From contig NZ_WVIE01000004.1 in assembly GCF_010091945.1 (NCBI RefSeq), positions 62,001 through 126,000 of the forward strand: a stretch of 64,000 bases of DNA, read 5' to 3'. The stretch's first letter is position 1; each line of letters opens with the position of its first letter. Shown here one piece after another: positions 9,759 to 19,870 of the stretch. The notes beneath the pieces were generated by a model. The model did not search any database, was not told the origin of the DNA, and was given only the letters and a program-made list of their open reading frames with translations. This stretch comes from Myxacorys almedinensis A. GTDB taxonomy: Bacteria; Cyanobacteriota; Cyanobacteriia; Leptolyngbyales; Leptolyngbyaceae. A program made the position numbers and the translations under genes.

Positions 9759-9924
9759 GACTCTCACCCTAAACCCTAAATCTGAACTGTGTACTCGGTT
9801 CTCAGCCCAAGATGTCATTAACCCTTCAGTCAAAAGGTTAGGGGATCTGCAAATTTGGTATGCTTCTGTTTTGAAGTTGCAAACCCAGCACGCGGGGTGA
9901 GGCAGGTATGGAAGGAGAAGATCA

Positions 9925-10581
9925 ATGAATATCGTAGAACTGTTCCAGAAAGGCGGGGTGAGTATGCTTCCCCTCTTGCTGCTGTCGATCTTGGCGCTTA
10001 CAGCAGTTATTGAGCGATCGTGGTTCTGGTTCAATGTCCTCAATAAAGAAAAAGAAGTCGCCAACCGCATTCTTGATACCTCAAAGCGAGACTGGATCGC
10101 TGCTACAGAAATCGCTCGGCAATCCTATGACCAGCCGATCGGTCGGTTTCTCTACTCGCCCATGCGGCTGCAAGATCCCGATCCCGAACTGTTTCGCCTT
10201 GCGCTAGAGTCTACGGCAGATGAAGAAATCGCATCCATGCGCCGGGGGGACAAAATTTTGGAAGCTGTCATTGCCCTCGCCCCGCTCCTCGGTCTGTTGG
10301 GAACGGTGATTGGTCTGATCATTTCGCTGGGATCGATCCGCATCGGCGACATCGGCACTGCGTCAACTACTGGCGTCACAACAGGAATTGGAGAAGCGCT
10401 GATTAGTACGGCAACGGGTCTAGTTGTCGCCATTTTTGCTGCTTCCTTTTATCGCATCTTTCAGGGTCTAATTTTTAATCAGGCTAAGATTTTCCGGCGC
10501 ACAGGCAACGAATTAGAAGTGCTTTACCGTCAGAAATGGCAAGTTCAGCACGACAAAAATTTTTCCAATCAGCTTGATTAG
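9925..10581 (+). CDS. exbB: MotA/TolQ/ExbB proton channel family protein
   Basis: A 218-residue inner-membrane protein. TM1 is [22 protein letters not shown]2 begins [23 protein letters not shown]3 is [22 protein letters not shown]. The LLGTVIGLI and [11 protein letters not shown] segments are the ExbB/TolQ channel signature. A good ribosome binding site (GGAAGGAGA) precedes the ATG. It pairs with the ExbD gene 42 bases downstream, and together they should form a proton-driven energiser for an outer-membrane transporter or envelope machine. No TonB gene is next to them. Confidence 0.92.
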   Translation: MNIVELFQKGGVSMLPLLLLSILALTAVIERSWFWFNVLNKEKEVANRILDTSKRDWIAATEIARQSYDQPIGRFLYSPMRLQDPDPELFRLALESTADEEIASMRRGDKILEAVIALAPLLGLLGTVIGLIISLGSIRIGDIGTASTTGVTTGIGEALISTATGLVVAIFAASFYRIFQGLIFNQAKIFRRTGNELEVLYRQKWQVQHDKNFSNQLD

Positions 10582-10623
10582 CGTCGCTAAGCTCGATCAG
10601 ATCGCTCATTTCCCTACCTCACC

Positions 10624-11289
10624 ATGAAAATCAATTTTGACTCGTCCGGCGATGATGCCCAGATTCAGATTATTCCGCTCATCGACGTGATTTTCTGCAT
10701 CCTCACCTTTTTCATTCTGGCGGCGTTGCAGCTAACCCGTCAGCAAGGTATTAATCTAGATTTGCCCAGAGCCAGCACTAGCAACGTGCAAATGCGAGAA
10801 ACGCTGGTTGTGACGATCGACTCGACAGGGCAAACCTTTGTCGATACCCAACTGATCAATCGCGCTCAGCTTTTTCAAGTCGTCAAGAATTACAACGATC
10901 AACGACCCGATGGGCTGCTGGTTCTGCGGGCATCCCAGACCGCGTTTTATAACGATGTGATTCAGGTGCTAGATATTTTAAGAGCCGTGGGTGGCGATCG
11001 CGTCGCTCTTGCCACCGAGCCGACAACTCAAGTGCCTGGGCAGTCCCCAGATCCAACCGCGCCAGGGTCTCAATCTCCGTTGATCCCAGCACCAGGATTA
11101 CCGGGATCGCCTGCTAGTCCTATCAATCCAAACGGGCTGCAACCTGTGCCTACTGATCCCAATCAAAATCAGTCGATCCCTGGTCAGTTAGCCCCTTTGC
11201 CCAATCAAAATCAGTCGATCCCTGGTCAGTCAGATCCGTTGCCCAATCAGGCTCCTGCTAATCCGGTTCCCGGTCAATCGCAACCCTAA
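10624..11289 (+). CDS. exbD: ExbD/TolR biopolymer transport protein with Pro-rich tail
   Basis: A 221-residue protein. The N-terminal ExbD part has the essential membrane Asp in IQIIPLIDVIFCILTFFILAA and the periplasmic domain (ALQLTRQQGINLDLPRA, VTIDSTGQTFVDTQ, RAVGGDRVALATE). From about residue 140 to the end the sequence is Pro/Asn/Gln/Ser-rich, with PNQNQSIPGQ repeated twice 42 bases apart (11158 and 11200). ExbD proteins normally end near residue 140, so the roughly 80-residue tail is an extension, probably disordered in the periplasm. It is cotranscribed with exbB. Confidence 0.9.
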   Translation: MKINFDSSGDDAQIQIIPLIDVIFCILTFFILAALQLTRQQGINLDLPRASTSNVQMRETLVVTIDSTGQTFVDTQLINRAQLFQVVKNYNDQRPDGLLVLRASQTAFYNDVIQVLDILRAVGGDRVALATEPTTQVPGQSPDPTAPGSQSPLIPAPGLPGSPASPINPNGLQPVPTDPNQNQSIPGQLAPLPNQNQSIPGQSDPLPNQAPANPVPGQSQP

Positions 11290-11295
11290 ACCCAC

Positions 11296-11320
11296 AAAAA
11301 AAGCAGGCATTTCAGCCTGC
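11296..11320 (-). terminator. Rho-independent terminator of the deoxyhypusine-synthase-like gene
   Basis: Stem GCAGGC (11303-11308) and GCCTGC (11315-11320) with a 6-base loop. On the minus strand it is followed by a run of T (plus-strand A-run 11296-11302). It sits 21 bases beyond the stop of the gene ending at 11342 and may also serve the convergent exbD transcript. Confidence 0.8.
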
Positions 11321-11341
11321 CTAACCGGAAACTAGCGACTC

Positions 11342-12547
11342 TTATGAATGACGACCATTCCGAATAGGAGTGCCGCAAGGATAGGTTGCTACGGGTTGAC
11401 GTTCGACCTTGGTAACGACAGAAACGGGTTCTGTGACAGGATGAGCCGGCTGTAACTTTGCGGCTTCATAATCAGCCTTGAGTTTTGCCATCATGTCACC
11501 GCGCCGCTCATAAAGGCGTTTGAGCGATCGCGGCGCGCATTGATTTATCACATAGGCAGTGATAATCGGTAGGGCGATCGTACTGTCGGTGTAACACACG
11601 ATCGTATCGGGCAATTCATCAGGATCAACCTTTCCCCAACTCACAGCTTCCGTGGGTGTTGCCCCCGAAAGACCCCCCGTATCAGGGCGTGCATCCGTCA
11701 CTTGAATGAAGAAATCGTGTCCCCGTTCTTCTAAACCCAACACCTCATGTAACTGGGGCTGAGTTTGCAGCAGAAAGTTTTTAGGGCTGCCGCCGCCAAT
11801 GATCAGCGCTGCACTCTTCCCCTCTACCTCCGGGATGCCAGACTCACGAGCCGCATACGCGATCGCGGCGGTTTCGTTGACGTCCACCAACGGATCGATT
11901 TGCAGCGCCGACCCTTCTAGCGCCATGGCTGCTAAGTTCATCCCAATCGAGCTATCTCCCGGAGACGAGGTATAGATCGGCACGCCGCACTCATAAGCTG
12001 CTGCCAGCAAAGAGGCATGTTTTACCCCCAATCGCTGCTCCACCTCATGCACATACTTTCCGAGCAGGTAGTGAAACTCTGCGGTTCCCATGCGCTTTTG
12101 AAACGGTTCTGCCTTGATAATTTCTCGGATGAAGGCGTCTGTGCCCAGCAGCACATCGTACTCAAAAACGATGTCGTAAATCCGAATCCGTCCTTCTTGG
12201 CGGAGTTTCACGTCATCCACAAACGGATTGCTAGCATACAGATCCAACCCTAATCCATAGTGCAGGTCATGATACAGATTGGCTCCTGTGCTGATAATCC
12301 AATCTACAAACCCATTTCGCATCAAGGGAGCCAGCACCGATGTGCCAAACCCAGCAGGCGTCATCGCACCCGATAGGCTCAATCCTACGGTCACGCCTTC
12401 TTGCATGACTTCGCGGCTCAGCAGATGGCACGCTTCTCGCAACCGTGCTGAGTTATAGGCAGTGAAATACCCATCGATCAGATCTACAACACTGATCTCA
12501 GCAGGCATGGGGGAGGGTGTAATTTTGTGACTAAGAAGTTTGGACAT
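11342..12547 (-). CDS. deoxyhypusine synthase family protein (probable homospermidine synthase-like)
   Basis: A 401-residue enzyme of the deoxyhypusine synthase fold. [14 protein letters not shown], a Rossmann-like NAD-binding core, [31 protein letters not shown] and [20 protein letters not shown] are all present. The EAVSWGK segment contains the active-site Lys used for the imine with the aminobutyl group. Bacteria lack eIF5A, and characterised bacterial members make homospermidine or related polyamines from putrescine and spermidine, so a polyamine role is inferred here. The start is ATG at 12547. It has its own terminator and a 723-base gene-free upstream region. Confidence 0.85.
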   Translation of the reverse strand: MSKLLSHKITPSPMPAEISVVDLIDGYFTAYNSARLREACHLLSREVMQEGVTVGLSLSGAMTPAGFGTSVLAPLMRNGFVDWIISTGANLYHDLHYGLGLDLYASNPFVDDVKLRQEGRIRIYDIVFEYDVLLGTDAFIREIIKAEPFQKRMGTAEFHYLLGKYVHEVEQRLGVKHASLLAAAYECGVPIYTSSPGDSSIGMNLAAMALEGSALQIDPLVDVNETAAIAYAARESGIPEVEGKSAALIIGGGSPKNFLLQTQPQLHEVLGLEERGHDFFIQVTDARPDTGGLSGATPTEAVSWGKVDPDELPDTIVCYTDSTIALPIITAYVINQCAPRSLKRLYERRGDMMAKLKADYEAAKLQPAHPVTEPVSVVTKVERQPVATYPCGTPIRNGRHS

Positions 12548-13270
12548 TGTTGCACTCCAGAGAGATTAAAACGCATAAAGTGAGGTTTAGAACAGTAGAA
12601 ATCAGTCAACTGACTGAGGATAGGCAGAAGATCTCTGTACTCTATAGCTTGAGAATTGGCAAAAAAGCCCCTCAGCATGACACCAGAAGCAACCCTTCAG
12701 AACAAGGGCGGAGAAGACCGCGTTCTCAACAAGACCCCGCCAAACTGCGATCGCTCCAGTGCACGAAGGGTCCTAGCTAGGAAACCGATCTACAAACCCT
12801 CGATCGCTGCTCGGAACTCAAGACGGCATATTTGCGATCGGCATCTAAACCTCGTCGCCCAGACCGCAGATCACCATCCAGTCACACTATTCAATTTTCA
12901 AAATTCTCTCTGCGGAGAACTCGACCGACCCAGTTCGCAAATCTATCAATCACAAAGCGTAACAACGGGTGACTGCGAACCTAAAGTTACAGATCGGTCA
13001 GTTCATACTGGGCGCTTCACAGCGGTCTGCCCAAGAAAGTGCAGGATCACACTGGCGCTTTCGCTTTAGCTTCATTTCCAGATACCAAAGCGGACGCCAA
13101 GGGTATCCAGCAAACGAGAACGATTTCAACGTTTTTGTAACCTATGAATAAGCACGAACGACTTTATACTAACACTAATGTCTCAACCAGCAGATACTTA
13201 ATGCGACTTTATTCAGTTAGAGGATTCAATTAGAGGGGCAGGTTTCATCGAAAAATTTGCCTCTTTGAGT
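12548..13270. other. gene-free interval of 723 bases
   Basis: I find no supported gene here. A plus-strand frame (12656-13069) is open, but its translation is rich in Arg, Ser, Cys and His with no domain, signal peptide or ribosome binding site. A 12-base palindrome TCCTAGCTAGGA lies at 12771-12782 and several GATCGC motifs are present. It is the 5' region of the deoxyhypusine-synthase-like gene and the 3' region of the 136-aa gene. A non-coding RNA could be present; I cannot identify one. Confidence 0.4.
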
Positions 13271-13681
13271 TTATGGTGTGCTGGTAGACTGCTGTTCGAT
13301 TGTGATGCCTAAGAGTTGGGTGAGGTGCGATCGTAGATCCTGTGCAAATTCAGAGCGCTGCTCGAAGCCATTAGTGCGAATAGGTTTACGCTCTGAGTCT
13401 AGTGTCCAGCCGTAGTCACTGCTGAGGCGTAACTTCCCTTGCCAATCTGAGATCGACACCACTAGTTGAGGTGCTAGAGAGTGGTCATACTCCAGCACCC
13501 GAAACACATAGCTGAAGGTGTTCTGGCTTGCCGCCGCTACGGTAGAAGCTTGCCCGTATAAGTGTTCTAGCTTGCTGTGAACTTGGTCAGCAAGTCCTGG
13601 TGTAGAAATATCTTCTAACGTGCGAACCACAAGCGTTAGGGCAAAATAAAACTCTTCAACCGGGACAAACTCAAGCTTCAT
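13271..13681 (-). CDS. conserved hypothetical protein, 136 aa
   Basis: I do not recognise the family. The protein is soluble, mildly acidic and mixed alpha/beta: MKLEFVPVEEFYFALTLVV at the N-terminus, then a helical stretch, then YVFRVLEYDHSLAPQLVVSI and LRLSSDYGWTLDSE. No signal peptide or membrane helix. The upstream region is occupied by a five-copy 17-base tandem array that begins 40 bases before the ATG, so the promoter must lie in or next to the array. Confidence 0.6.
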   Translation of the reverse strand: MKLEFVPVEEFYFALTLVVRTLEDISTPGLADQVHSKLEHLYGQASTVAAASQNTFSYVFRVLEYDHSLAPQLVVSISDWQGKLRLSSDYGWTLDSERKPIRTNGFEQRSEFAQDLRSHLTQLLGITIEQQSTSTP

Positions 13682-13720
13682 AAGGATGCGGCACGATGGA
13701 CGATGAACAAGCTTATCACC

Positions 13721-13805
13721 ATTTTTCTGACCACCCTATTTTTCTGACCACCCTATTTTTCTGACCACCCTATTTTTCTGACCACCCTATTTTTCTGACC
13801 ACCTT
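13721..13805. repeat. 17-bp tandem repeat, five copies
   Basis: The unit ATTTTTCTGACCACCCT occurs four times without change (13721-13788), followed by a fifth copy (13789-13805) ending CTT instead of CCT. It lies between the start of the 136-aa gene and the 3' end of the EAL gene. The period is not a multiple of three and the array is not coding. It resembles short tandemly repeated repetitive sequences common in cyanobacteria. Confidence 0.9.
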
Positions 13806-13858
13806 ACAGAGGCTTAAAATCTCTGGCTTTCGGGAGAAGAAGGAGAGATCGGATGGTT

Positions 13859-14992
13859 TTAGCAAGCGATCGCAGGCTTTATTTGAACAGGCTTTTCCCA
13901 AGGGGCAAGTTTGGGCATTCCCAACCCAAATCCTTGTCCTAGATCGACTCCGATATCGCGGCAAAACCGAATATCTTCTAGCAATTCTAAGCCTTCTGCT
14001 AGCACCAAAATTCCTAGCTCATGGGCAAATTGCAGCAAACTGCGAACCATCACCTGTTTCAATGGGTAGCGGCTACATTGATGAACCAATCGGCGGTCGA
14101 GTTTGATAACATCTGGGCGAAACTCGGTGCAGTAGTGATCAATCGCGACATTGCTCCCCAAATCATCTAGCGCTAAACCAAACCCCCAATCTCGAACTTG
14201 CTGAATCAGTCGGGGCAGTTCTGGGTGGTCTCCCAACGCTTCTACCTCGGTCAGTTCAAACACGATTTGTTCGGGACGCAACCCTAGATTGAGCACCTGT
14301 TGGCAATTTTCTTTGAGGGAAGTTGGATTTTGGGCGATCGCATTGGGCAAAACATTAATAAAAAAGGTGGGTTGTGGGTCTGATCCGGCAAACTGCTGGC
14401 ATACTTTCCCTAACGCCTCCAAGCAAGCCGTTCGTGCTGCATCGTCAAACTCGTGGGTCATGTTCATCTGCAATGCCGCATTGATCAGTTGCTGACCGCT
14501 AAATTCTTCTCCTCGCGCTCCCTGTGCTCTTGCTAGGCACTCATGGGCAACAATGCGTTCTGAGGCAAGATGCACGATTGGCTGAAAATTAAAAAACAAC
14601 CCTTGCTGAGTCAAGACTTGTAAAAACCAGGCATGTTCAATGAGTAGCGTCAGATCTCGCAACGACTGAGCGTTGAGAAATTCCAGTAGAAAAACCTTAG
14701 AATCAAGCGGCGATCGCGTCAAAATAAACCGAGAATGACACTGCCTATCTTCTGGCAAATAGCGACTAATTTTAAGAAATAGCTCTGACACCTCAGTCTC
14801 GTTTACATGGCAATACAGCAGTTGAGGAGCCATCGGCACCTTCCCGAATCCCAACTGATATAAAGCAAGATGAGACTCCCCATCACTGGGTTGCACAATT
14901 AACTTCAGAGCATCATCCACCGGGTTCACGTTCCGCACAGCCAACCATCCCCTTCGCTGCACAATAGAGGTTAAAACAGCACACCAGAGCAA
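13859..14992 (-). CDS. EAL-domain protein, probable c-di-GMP phosphodiesterase
   Basis: A 377-residue cytoplasmic protein. Residues 1 to about 120 form a sensor-like region I cannot name; from about 130 an EAL domain starts (FFNFQPIVHL). The signature Glu-Ala-Leu reads ECL (HECLARAQG), and the other catalytic positions are kept: Asn in FFINVLPN, FELTE, the DD pair in ALDDLGS, Lys in VIKLDRR, Glu in AEGLE and Gln in LGQGFGLG. It could therefore hydrolyse c-di-GMP, which would oppose the BcsA PilZ site at 38 kb. The TTG start at 14992 directly abuts a small upstream ORF; a GTG further in is an alternative. Confidence 0.85.
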   Translation of the reverse strand: MLWCAVLTSIVQRRGWLAVRNVNPVDDALKLIVQPSDGESHLALYQLGFGKVPMAPQLLYCHVNETEVSELFLKISRYLPEDRQCHSRFILTRSPLDSKVFLLEFLNAQSLRDLTLLIEHAWFLQVLTQQGLFFNFQPIVHLASERIVAHECLARAQGARGEEFSGQQLINAALQMNMTHEFDDAARTACLEALGKVCQQFAGSDPQPTFFINVLPNAIAQNPTSLKENCQQVLNLGLRPEQIVFELTEVEALGDHPELPRLIQQVRDWGFGLALDDLGSNVAIDHYCTEFRPDVIKLDRRLVHQCSRYPLKQVMVRSLLQFAHELGILVLAEGLELLEDIRFCRDIGVDLGQGFGLGMPKLAPWEKPVQIKPAIAC

Positions 14993-15148
14993 CTAGCTCA
15001 AGAGTGCTTTAGAGGCACACATGTACTGAATCAACCACCTGTCGCGCTTGCCTCGTCTACGCTCTGGTACATCCAAGCCCAGCACTTGAGTCAGCTTTCC
15101 AAGCTCTAAGTTGTTAAGCCACACCGCAACGTACAGAACCGAAACCAT
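14993..15148 (-). CDS. possible small protein of 51 aa upstream of the EAL gene
   Basis: An ATG at 15148 opens a 51-codon frame ending TAG at 14993-14995, directly abutting the TTG of the EAL gene. The translation looks protein-like: LYVAVWLNNLELGKLTQVLG then VPERRRGKRDRWLIQY. I recognise no family. The abutting stop and start suggest translational coupling. It could instead be the degraded N-terminal part of a longer gene. Confidence 0.35.
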   Translation of the reverse strand: MVSVLYVAVWLNNLELGKLTQVLGLDVPERRRGKRDRWLIQYMCASKALLS

Positions 15149-15289
15149 TCGTTTGAGTGGTGACTACAGAGCAATGAAGCCCTGACCTATAAACGCGAAT
15201 GGCTGCCCTGAATGCATGACTATGACATCAGAGTAATGTAGATTGTTTACTCAGGCAACCTCTTCGATATATTGATCGTGATTCAGATT

Positions 15290-16363
15290 ATGATCCAATC
15301 TTCTTCCTTAAGTACAAATTTAACAAGTTCTAAAGATTTATTAAATTGGTCAACGCTACTGCAACAATTACTCGATCGCGAATCGTTGTCAATTGAGCAA
15401 GCTGCATCCTTGATGGAAGGCTGGCTGACAGACGCCATTCCCCCGGCGCTGTCGGGGGCAATTCTGATGGCGCTGCAAACCAAACGCGTGTCGGCATCTG
15501 AGCTAGCAGGAATGGCGCGAGTCCTTCAGGCTCAAGCTGCTTCTCCTATCGCTGACACGCCACACCTTGCACCCCTAATTGACACCTGCGGCACTGGCGG
15601 CGATGGCGCGTCTACGTTCAACATCTCGACGGCGGTTGCGTTTGTGGCGGCAGCAGCGGGAGTGCAGGTGGCGAAACATGGCAATCGATCGGCATCAAGT
15701 CAGGTTGGGTCGGCGGATGTTTTGGAGGAATTGGGGATTCAGTTAGCTGCCCCGCCGGAAAAAATTCGAGCCGCGATCGCTGCTGTTGGCATCACATTTT
15801 TGTTTGCGCCGGGCTGGCATCCGGCACTGAAAACCGTTGCGCCGCTTCGTCAGCAGCTAAAAGTGCGAACTGTGTTTAATTTACTAGGTCCGTTGGTCAA
15901 CCCATTGCGCCCAACTGGGCAGGTAATCGGCGTGTTTAATGCAGAGTTGCTAGATGCGATCGCGGGAGCACTCCAGCAACTGGGTGTAAAAAACGCGATC
16001 GTGCTGCACGGCAGAGAACGGCTAGATGAGGCAGGTCTGGGCGATTTGACCGATTTGGCAGTTTTATCAGATCAGCAGATTCATCGTACAACTTTTGATC
16101 CCCAAAAGCTGGGGCTTGTTTCTGCCTCGCTAGAGGCCCTTAAGGGCGGAGATGTGAAAACAAATGCAGCTATCTTGAAGCAGGTTTTGCAAGGGAAGGG
16201 AACCCCTGCCCAGCGAGATGTCGTGGCGCTAAACGCAGCATTGGCGCTGCATGTTGGCGAGGCGGTTACGTCTTACGAGCAAGGGATCACTCACGCCCAT
16301 GACATTCTCGCTTCTGGCGCAGCGTGGGAGAAGCTAGAGCAACTGGTAGCATTCTTAAAGTAG
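15290..16363 (+). CDS. trpD: anthranilate phosphoribosyltransferase TrpD
   Basis: Transfers phosphoribose from PRPP to anthranilate, the second step of tryptophan synthesis. The PRPP/Mg site [17 protein letters not shown], the anthranilate-binding [20 protein letters not shown] and the second metal site [13 protein letters not shown] are present. The ATG at 15290 is chosen over an in-frame TTG at 15272, which would add six residues. The first 25 residues are Ser/Thr-rich and not conserved. It stands alone; trpB is 17 kb away, in keeping with the scattered trp genes of cyanobacteria. Confidence 0.95.
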   Translation: MIQSSSLSTNLTSSKDLLNWSTLLQQLLDRESLSIEQAASLMEGWLTDAIPPALSGAILMALQTKRVSASELAGMARVLQAQAASPIADTPHLAPLIDTCGTGGDGASTFNISTAVAFVAAAAGVQVAKHGNRSASSQVGSADVLEELGIQLAAPPEKIRAAIAAVGITFLFAPGWHPALKTVAPLRQQLKVRTVFNLLGPLVNPLRPTGQVIGVFNAELLDAIAGALQQLGVKNAIVLHGRERLDEAGLGDLTDLAVLSDQQIHRTTFDPQKLGLVSASLEALKGGDVKTNAAILKQVLQGKGTPAQRDVVALNAALALHVGEAVTSYEQGITHAHDILASGAAWEKLEQLVAFLK

Positions 16364-16522
16364 CCAGAGGCTATGGCAGTCTGGGTCAAGGCTGATTGGG
16401 GTGTTGCGGCTTTTTCAACCTCTGCTGCGTTCTGGTTTGGTCGAGATGAATAGCGCTCCCTTGAATCTTTGCTCAGGTGCAGCTAGCCTCAGCACCAGTC
16501 TTCACTACCTTCTCTTGCCGCT

Positions 16523-17542
16523 ATGAAAGTTGCTGTCTTTAGCACCAAATCCTACGATCGCCAGTTTCTAATCGCTGCAAACTACGATCATGAGCACGAA
16601 TTGGTTTTTCTAGAACCCCGCCTCAGCCGAGAAACTGCCCTTCTGGCGAAAGGGTTTTTAGCGGTTTGTGTGTTTGTTAATGATCAGCTAGATGCCCATG
16701 TTTTAGAAGTTCTTGCGGGTCATGGAACTCGGCTGATTGCGTTGCGCTGTGCAGGGTTCAACAATGTGGATTTGAAAGCCGCTGCAAAATTGGGGATGAC
16801 GATCGCGCGGGTTCCTGCTTATTCGCCCTATGCCGTAGCCGAGCATACCGTGGGGCTAATGCTGACCCTCAATCGCAAAATTCATCGCGCCTATAATCGG
16901 GTTCGAGAAGGAAATTTTTCCCTGGATGGGCTGCTGGGATTTGATGTGCACGATCGCACCATCGGCATTGTTGGCACGGGGAAGATCGGACAAATCGTCG
17001 CAACCATTCTGCACGGCTTTGGCTGCCAAATTCTTGCCTATGATGTCGCTCCCAACCCTGCCTGTGAGGCGGTAGGGGCGAAATATGTTGACCTGGTGAA
17101 GCTTTTCGCTGACGCTGATATTGTTACGCTGCATTGTCCGTTGACGCCTGAGACGCACTATTTAGTCAATCAAGACTCGATTGCCCAGATGAAAAGGGGA
17201 GTGATGTTAATCAATACTAGTCGGGGTGCGTTGATTCATACAGAAGCGGTGATTCAGGGATTGAAGTCTCAGAAAATTGGGTCGCTGGCGTTGGATGTTT
17301 ATGAACAAGAATCGGATTTGTTTTTTGAAGACTTGTCGGATCAGGTGATCCAAGATGACGTATTTGAGCGATTGTTGACCTTTCCCAATGTATTGATCAC
17401 GGCTCATCAAGCATTTTTTACGAAAGAGGCGCTGCAAAACATTGCTGAAACAACGCTCTCGAATATTACCGACTATCAACAAGCCAAATCTTGTGCAAAT
17501 CAGGTGAATCTCGCTCAAGCGATCGCGCCTATGCCTGGATGA
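16523..17542 (+). CDS. ldhA: D-lactate dehydrogenase (2-hydroxyacid dehydrogenase, LdhA type)
   Basis: A 339-residue NAD-dependent enzyme reducing pyruvate to D-lactate. The Rossmann motif GTGKIG, the substrate Arg in [12 protein letters not shown], the Glu in [20 protein letters not shown] and the catalytic His in [15 protein letters not shown] match the E. coli LdhA subgroup, including the DLFFED insertion. This subgroup is the fermentative D-LDH used by cyanobacteria in the dark. It begins 159 bases after trpD on the same strand but is functionally unrelated. Confidence 0.92.
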   Translation: MKVAVFSTKSYDRQFLIAANYDHEHELVFLEPRLSRETALLAKGFLAVCVFVNDQLDAHVLEVLAGHGTRLIALRCAGFNNVDLKAAAKLGMTIARVPAYSPYAVAEHTVGLMLTLNRKIHRAYNRVREGNFSLDGLLGFDVHDRTIGIVGTGKIGQIVATILHGFGCQILAYDVAPNPACEAVGAKYVDLVKLFADADIVTLHCPLTPETHYLVNQDSIAQMKRGVMLINTSRGALIHTEAVIQGLKSQKIGSLALDVYEQESDLFFEDLSDQVIQDDVFERLLTFPNVLITAHQAFFTKEALQNIAETTLSNITDYQQAKSCANQVNLAQAIAPMPG

Positions 17543-17555
17543 ACCGTCGCTCGGA

Positions 17556-18407
17556 TTATTTGTTCTTTTGACATTGGGAAAACTCCACCACATCCCGCTT
17601 GATCGACAGATCGCAATCGCCAAACAAATCGTGACCCAGCAGCCCTACCTCAAGTGGTCCAATCGAGACGGGCACATCCACGATCGTGTTGTTGCCAACC
17701 GAGATCGAGTTAAGAAAGCCGATGTTTACGTCTGTTACGCCTGCGGCAGTTTGGGCTTTGCTGGTGCCGACTATTTTGACGCCTAACCGTTCTGCCATCT
17801 CTTCGTTGATCATGGTGTTGGATGCGCCTGTGTCTACCATCATTTCGTAACGTTGACTGCCATTAAAAATCACATCGATCACGGGAATCCGGTGCTTACG
17901 ATATTTGATCTTGACGCGATAAACCGCGTCTCCAGCGCTGTAGGAGGGCGTTAATTGAGTTTTGTCCAGTGGCTCATCGATACTAAAGCCGGGATCGATA
18001 ACCTTAATCTTGTCGGTGCCCATGCCCTTTGCTCGACCCTGGGCGATCGCAAGATTGCGCTGATAATCCCGCAACTTTTGGAGGGCAAATTTTTTATTGG
18101 GATCATGCGGCGGCACTTGTTTCAACAGGGCGATCGCTTGTTGCCACCGCCCGATGACCAATTCCCAATCTTCGGGCGACTGAGCCGATTCGGTAATGCT
18201 GCTGGCGCTATCTGCTCGATCGAGTGCCAGTCGGTAGCTTTCGTCTTGCAGCGTCTCTGGCGCGGTGGGCGTTGGTTGCGCGGTGGGCGAGCCGGTGGAC
18301 ATCACCGCCTTGGGCTTGGCAGAAGTAACCAGACGACTACACGCAACGCTGCCCAAGGCAAAAACGCCTGCGATCGCAAACAACAGTGCACCGGAAGACT
18401 TAGGCAT
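17556..18407 (-). CDS. retroviral-type aspartic protease family protein, lipoprotein-like
   Basis: From the ATG at 18407 the protein is about 283 residues and starts with a signal sequence (SSGALLFAIAGVFALGSVAC) whose final Cys fits a lipobox. An in-frame start further upstream would add 71 residues without protein character. After a Pro/Thr-rich linker and a helical segment comes the protease domain: VKIKYRKHRIPVIDVIFNGS, the catalytic VDTGASNTMI, and the flap and hydrophobic Gly region VGLLGHDLFGD. These clan AA proteases act as dimers. Substrate unknown. It is divergent from carA. Confidence 0.85.
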   Translation of the reverse strand: MPKSSGALLFAIAGVFALGSVACSRLVTSAKPKAVMSTGSPTAQPTPTAPETLQDESYRLALDRADSASSITESAQSPEDWELVIGRWQQAIALLKQVPPHDPNKKFALQKLRDYQRNLAIAQGRAKGMGTDKIKVIDPGFSIDEPLDKTQLTPSYSAGDAVYRVKIKYRKHRIPVIDVIFNGSQRYEMMVDTGASNTMINEEMAERLGVKIVGTSKAQTAAGVTDVNIGFLNSISVGNNTIVDVPVSIGPLEVGLLGHDLFGDCDLSIKRDVVEFSQCQKNK

Positions 18408-18599
18408 GGGTAAAGCAGGATAGGGAGGAGAAGCAGAACCGATCTGCGCTTTCCCTAGGGTTCCAAAAACCAGGAGAACCGCATCACACGATCGCCCACG
18501 GCTTGATGGCACTCCTCTTCTCAAAATAACTGCTGGCGCTGCCCCGCAAATCCAAAGACTCGTGGAATAATGAGGAGAATTTATCGCAACTTTTGTGCT

Positions 18600-19742
18600 A
18601 TGTCTCTCACTGCCGTTCAACCTGCCTTACTCGTTCTAGCAGATGGTACGACCTATTCAGGCTTTTCGTTTGGCGCTACAGGAACCACCATCGGAGAAGT
18701 TGTGTTCAATACGGGCATGACGGGCTATCAGGAAGTGTTGACCGATCCAAGTTACCGGGGGCAAATTATCACGTTTACCTATCCAGAATTGGGCAATACC
18801 GGTGTCAACCTAGAGGATGAAGAATCGAATGTGCCCCATGCGAAGGGCGCGATCGCTCGCAACATCTGCGATCGTCCGAGTAACTGGCGCTCTACCCAAT
18901 CGTTGCCCGATTATCTAAAGCAACATAATGTCGTCGGTATTTACGGCATCGATACCCGTTCTCTGACCCGCAAACTCCGGTCAGTAGGAGCTATGAACGG
19001 CGCGATTTCAACCGACGTGCTTGATCCCTCAGAGTTGTTAGAGCAGGTTCAAGATGCGCCCAGCATGGCAGGGCTGAACTTGGTAAAAGAAGTGACGACG
19101 CTAGAGGTGTATGAATGGTCGGAAGGGACAGATAAAGAATGGGAATTTAGCCCATCGGCACTGGCAAACGGTGCGGAACTGCTGACGGTCGTGGCGATCG
19201 ACTTTGGCATCAAGCGAAATATTCTCCGCCGCCTGGCAAGCTATGGCTGTCGGGTGATTGTGGTGCCAGTAGATACGCCTGCTGACGAGATCTTGAAGCA
19301 CAATCCGGATGGCATTTTCTTGTCAAACGGACCCGGCGATCCGGCGGCAAACATAGAAGGCATCGCCACGACGAAAGCGCTGCTAGAGGCGCAAAAGCCG
19401 GTATTTGGTATCTGTATGGGACACCAGATTTTGGGGCTATCCCTAGGAGCAGACACGTTTAAGCTCAAGTTTGGGCATCGGGGGCTAAACCACCCAGCGG
19501 GACTTCGGCAAAAAATTGAGATCACCAGCCAAAATCATGGGTTTGCGATCGCTGCCGATTCGCTCTCCGATGCTTTGGTAGAAGTGACTCATCTTAATCT
19601 CAACGATCATACGATCGCTGGTCTGCGTCACAAAACCCTGCCGATGTTCTCGGTTCAGTACCACCCGGAAGCGAGTCCCGGTCCTCACGATGCCGATTAT
19701 CTGTTTGAAAACTTCGTCAAAGCGATGCGCGACCGCAAATAA
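18600..19742 (+). CDS. carA: carbamoyl-phosphate synthase small subunit CarA
   Basis: The glutaminase subunit supplying ammonia to CarB for carbamoyl phosphate used in arginine and pyrimidine synthesis. The N-terminal domain begins [20 protein letters not shown]; the class I amidotransferase has the nucleophile in [15 protein letters not shown] and the His/Glu pair in [14 protein letters not shown] use the ATG at 18600 because the family starts close to this point; the ATG at 18570 adds ten basic residues. carB is not in the window, as is common in cyanobacteria. Confidence 0.95.
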   Translation: MSLTAVQPALLVLADGTTYSGFSFGATGTTIGEVVFNTGMTGYQEVLTDPSYRGQIITFTYPELGNTGVNLEDEESNVPHAKGAIARNICDRPSNWRSTQSLPDYLKQHNVVGIYGIDTRSLTRKLRSVGAMNGAISTDVLDPSELLEQVQDAPSMAGLNLVKEVTTLEVYEWSEGTDKEWEFSPSALANGAELLTVVAIDFGIKRNILRRLASYGCRVIVVPVDTPADEILKHNPDGIFLSNGPGDPAANIEGIATTKALLEAQKPVFGICMGHQILGLSLGADTFKLKFGHRGLNHPAGLRQKIEITSQNHGFAIAADSLSDALVEVTHLNLNDHTIAGLRHKTLPMFSVQYHPEASPGPHDADYLFENFVKAMRDRK

Positions 19743-19870
19743 CAGCCTAACCATCGTCTACTGCCCAACCCTCTGGCTGATTTCCCTCCCAAGCAGTAGC
19801 CAAGGTCTCTGCGAGAGTGTATACTTAAGCCTCAAATTCACCGATTTCATGTCATCGCTAGGAGGGAGCC

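Noticed and set aside
12656-13069. 137-codon plus-strand open frame
   Set aside because: Composition is unlike the neighbours, with no domain, signal or ribosome binding site.
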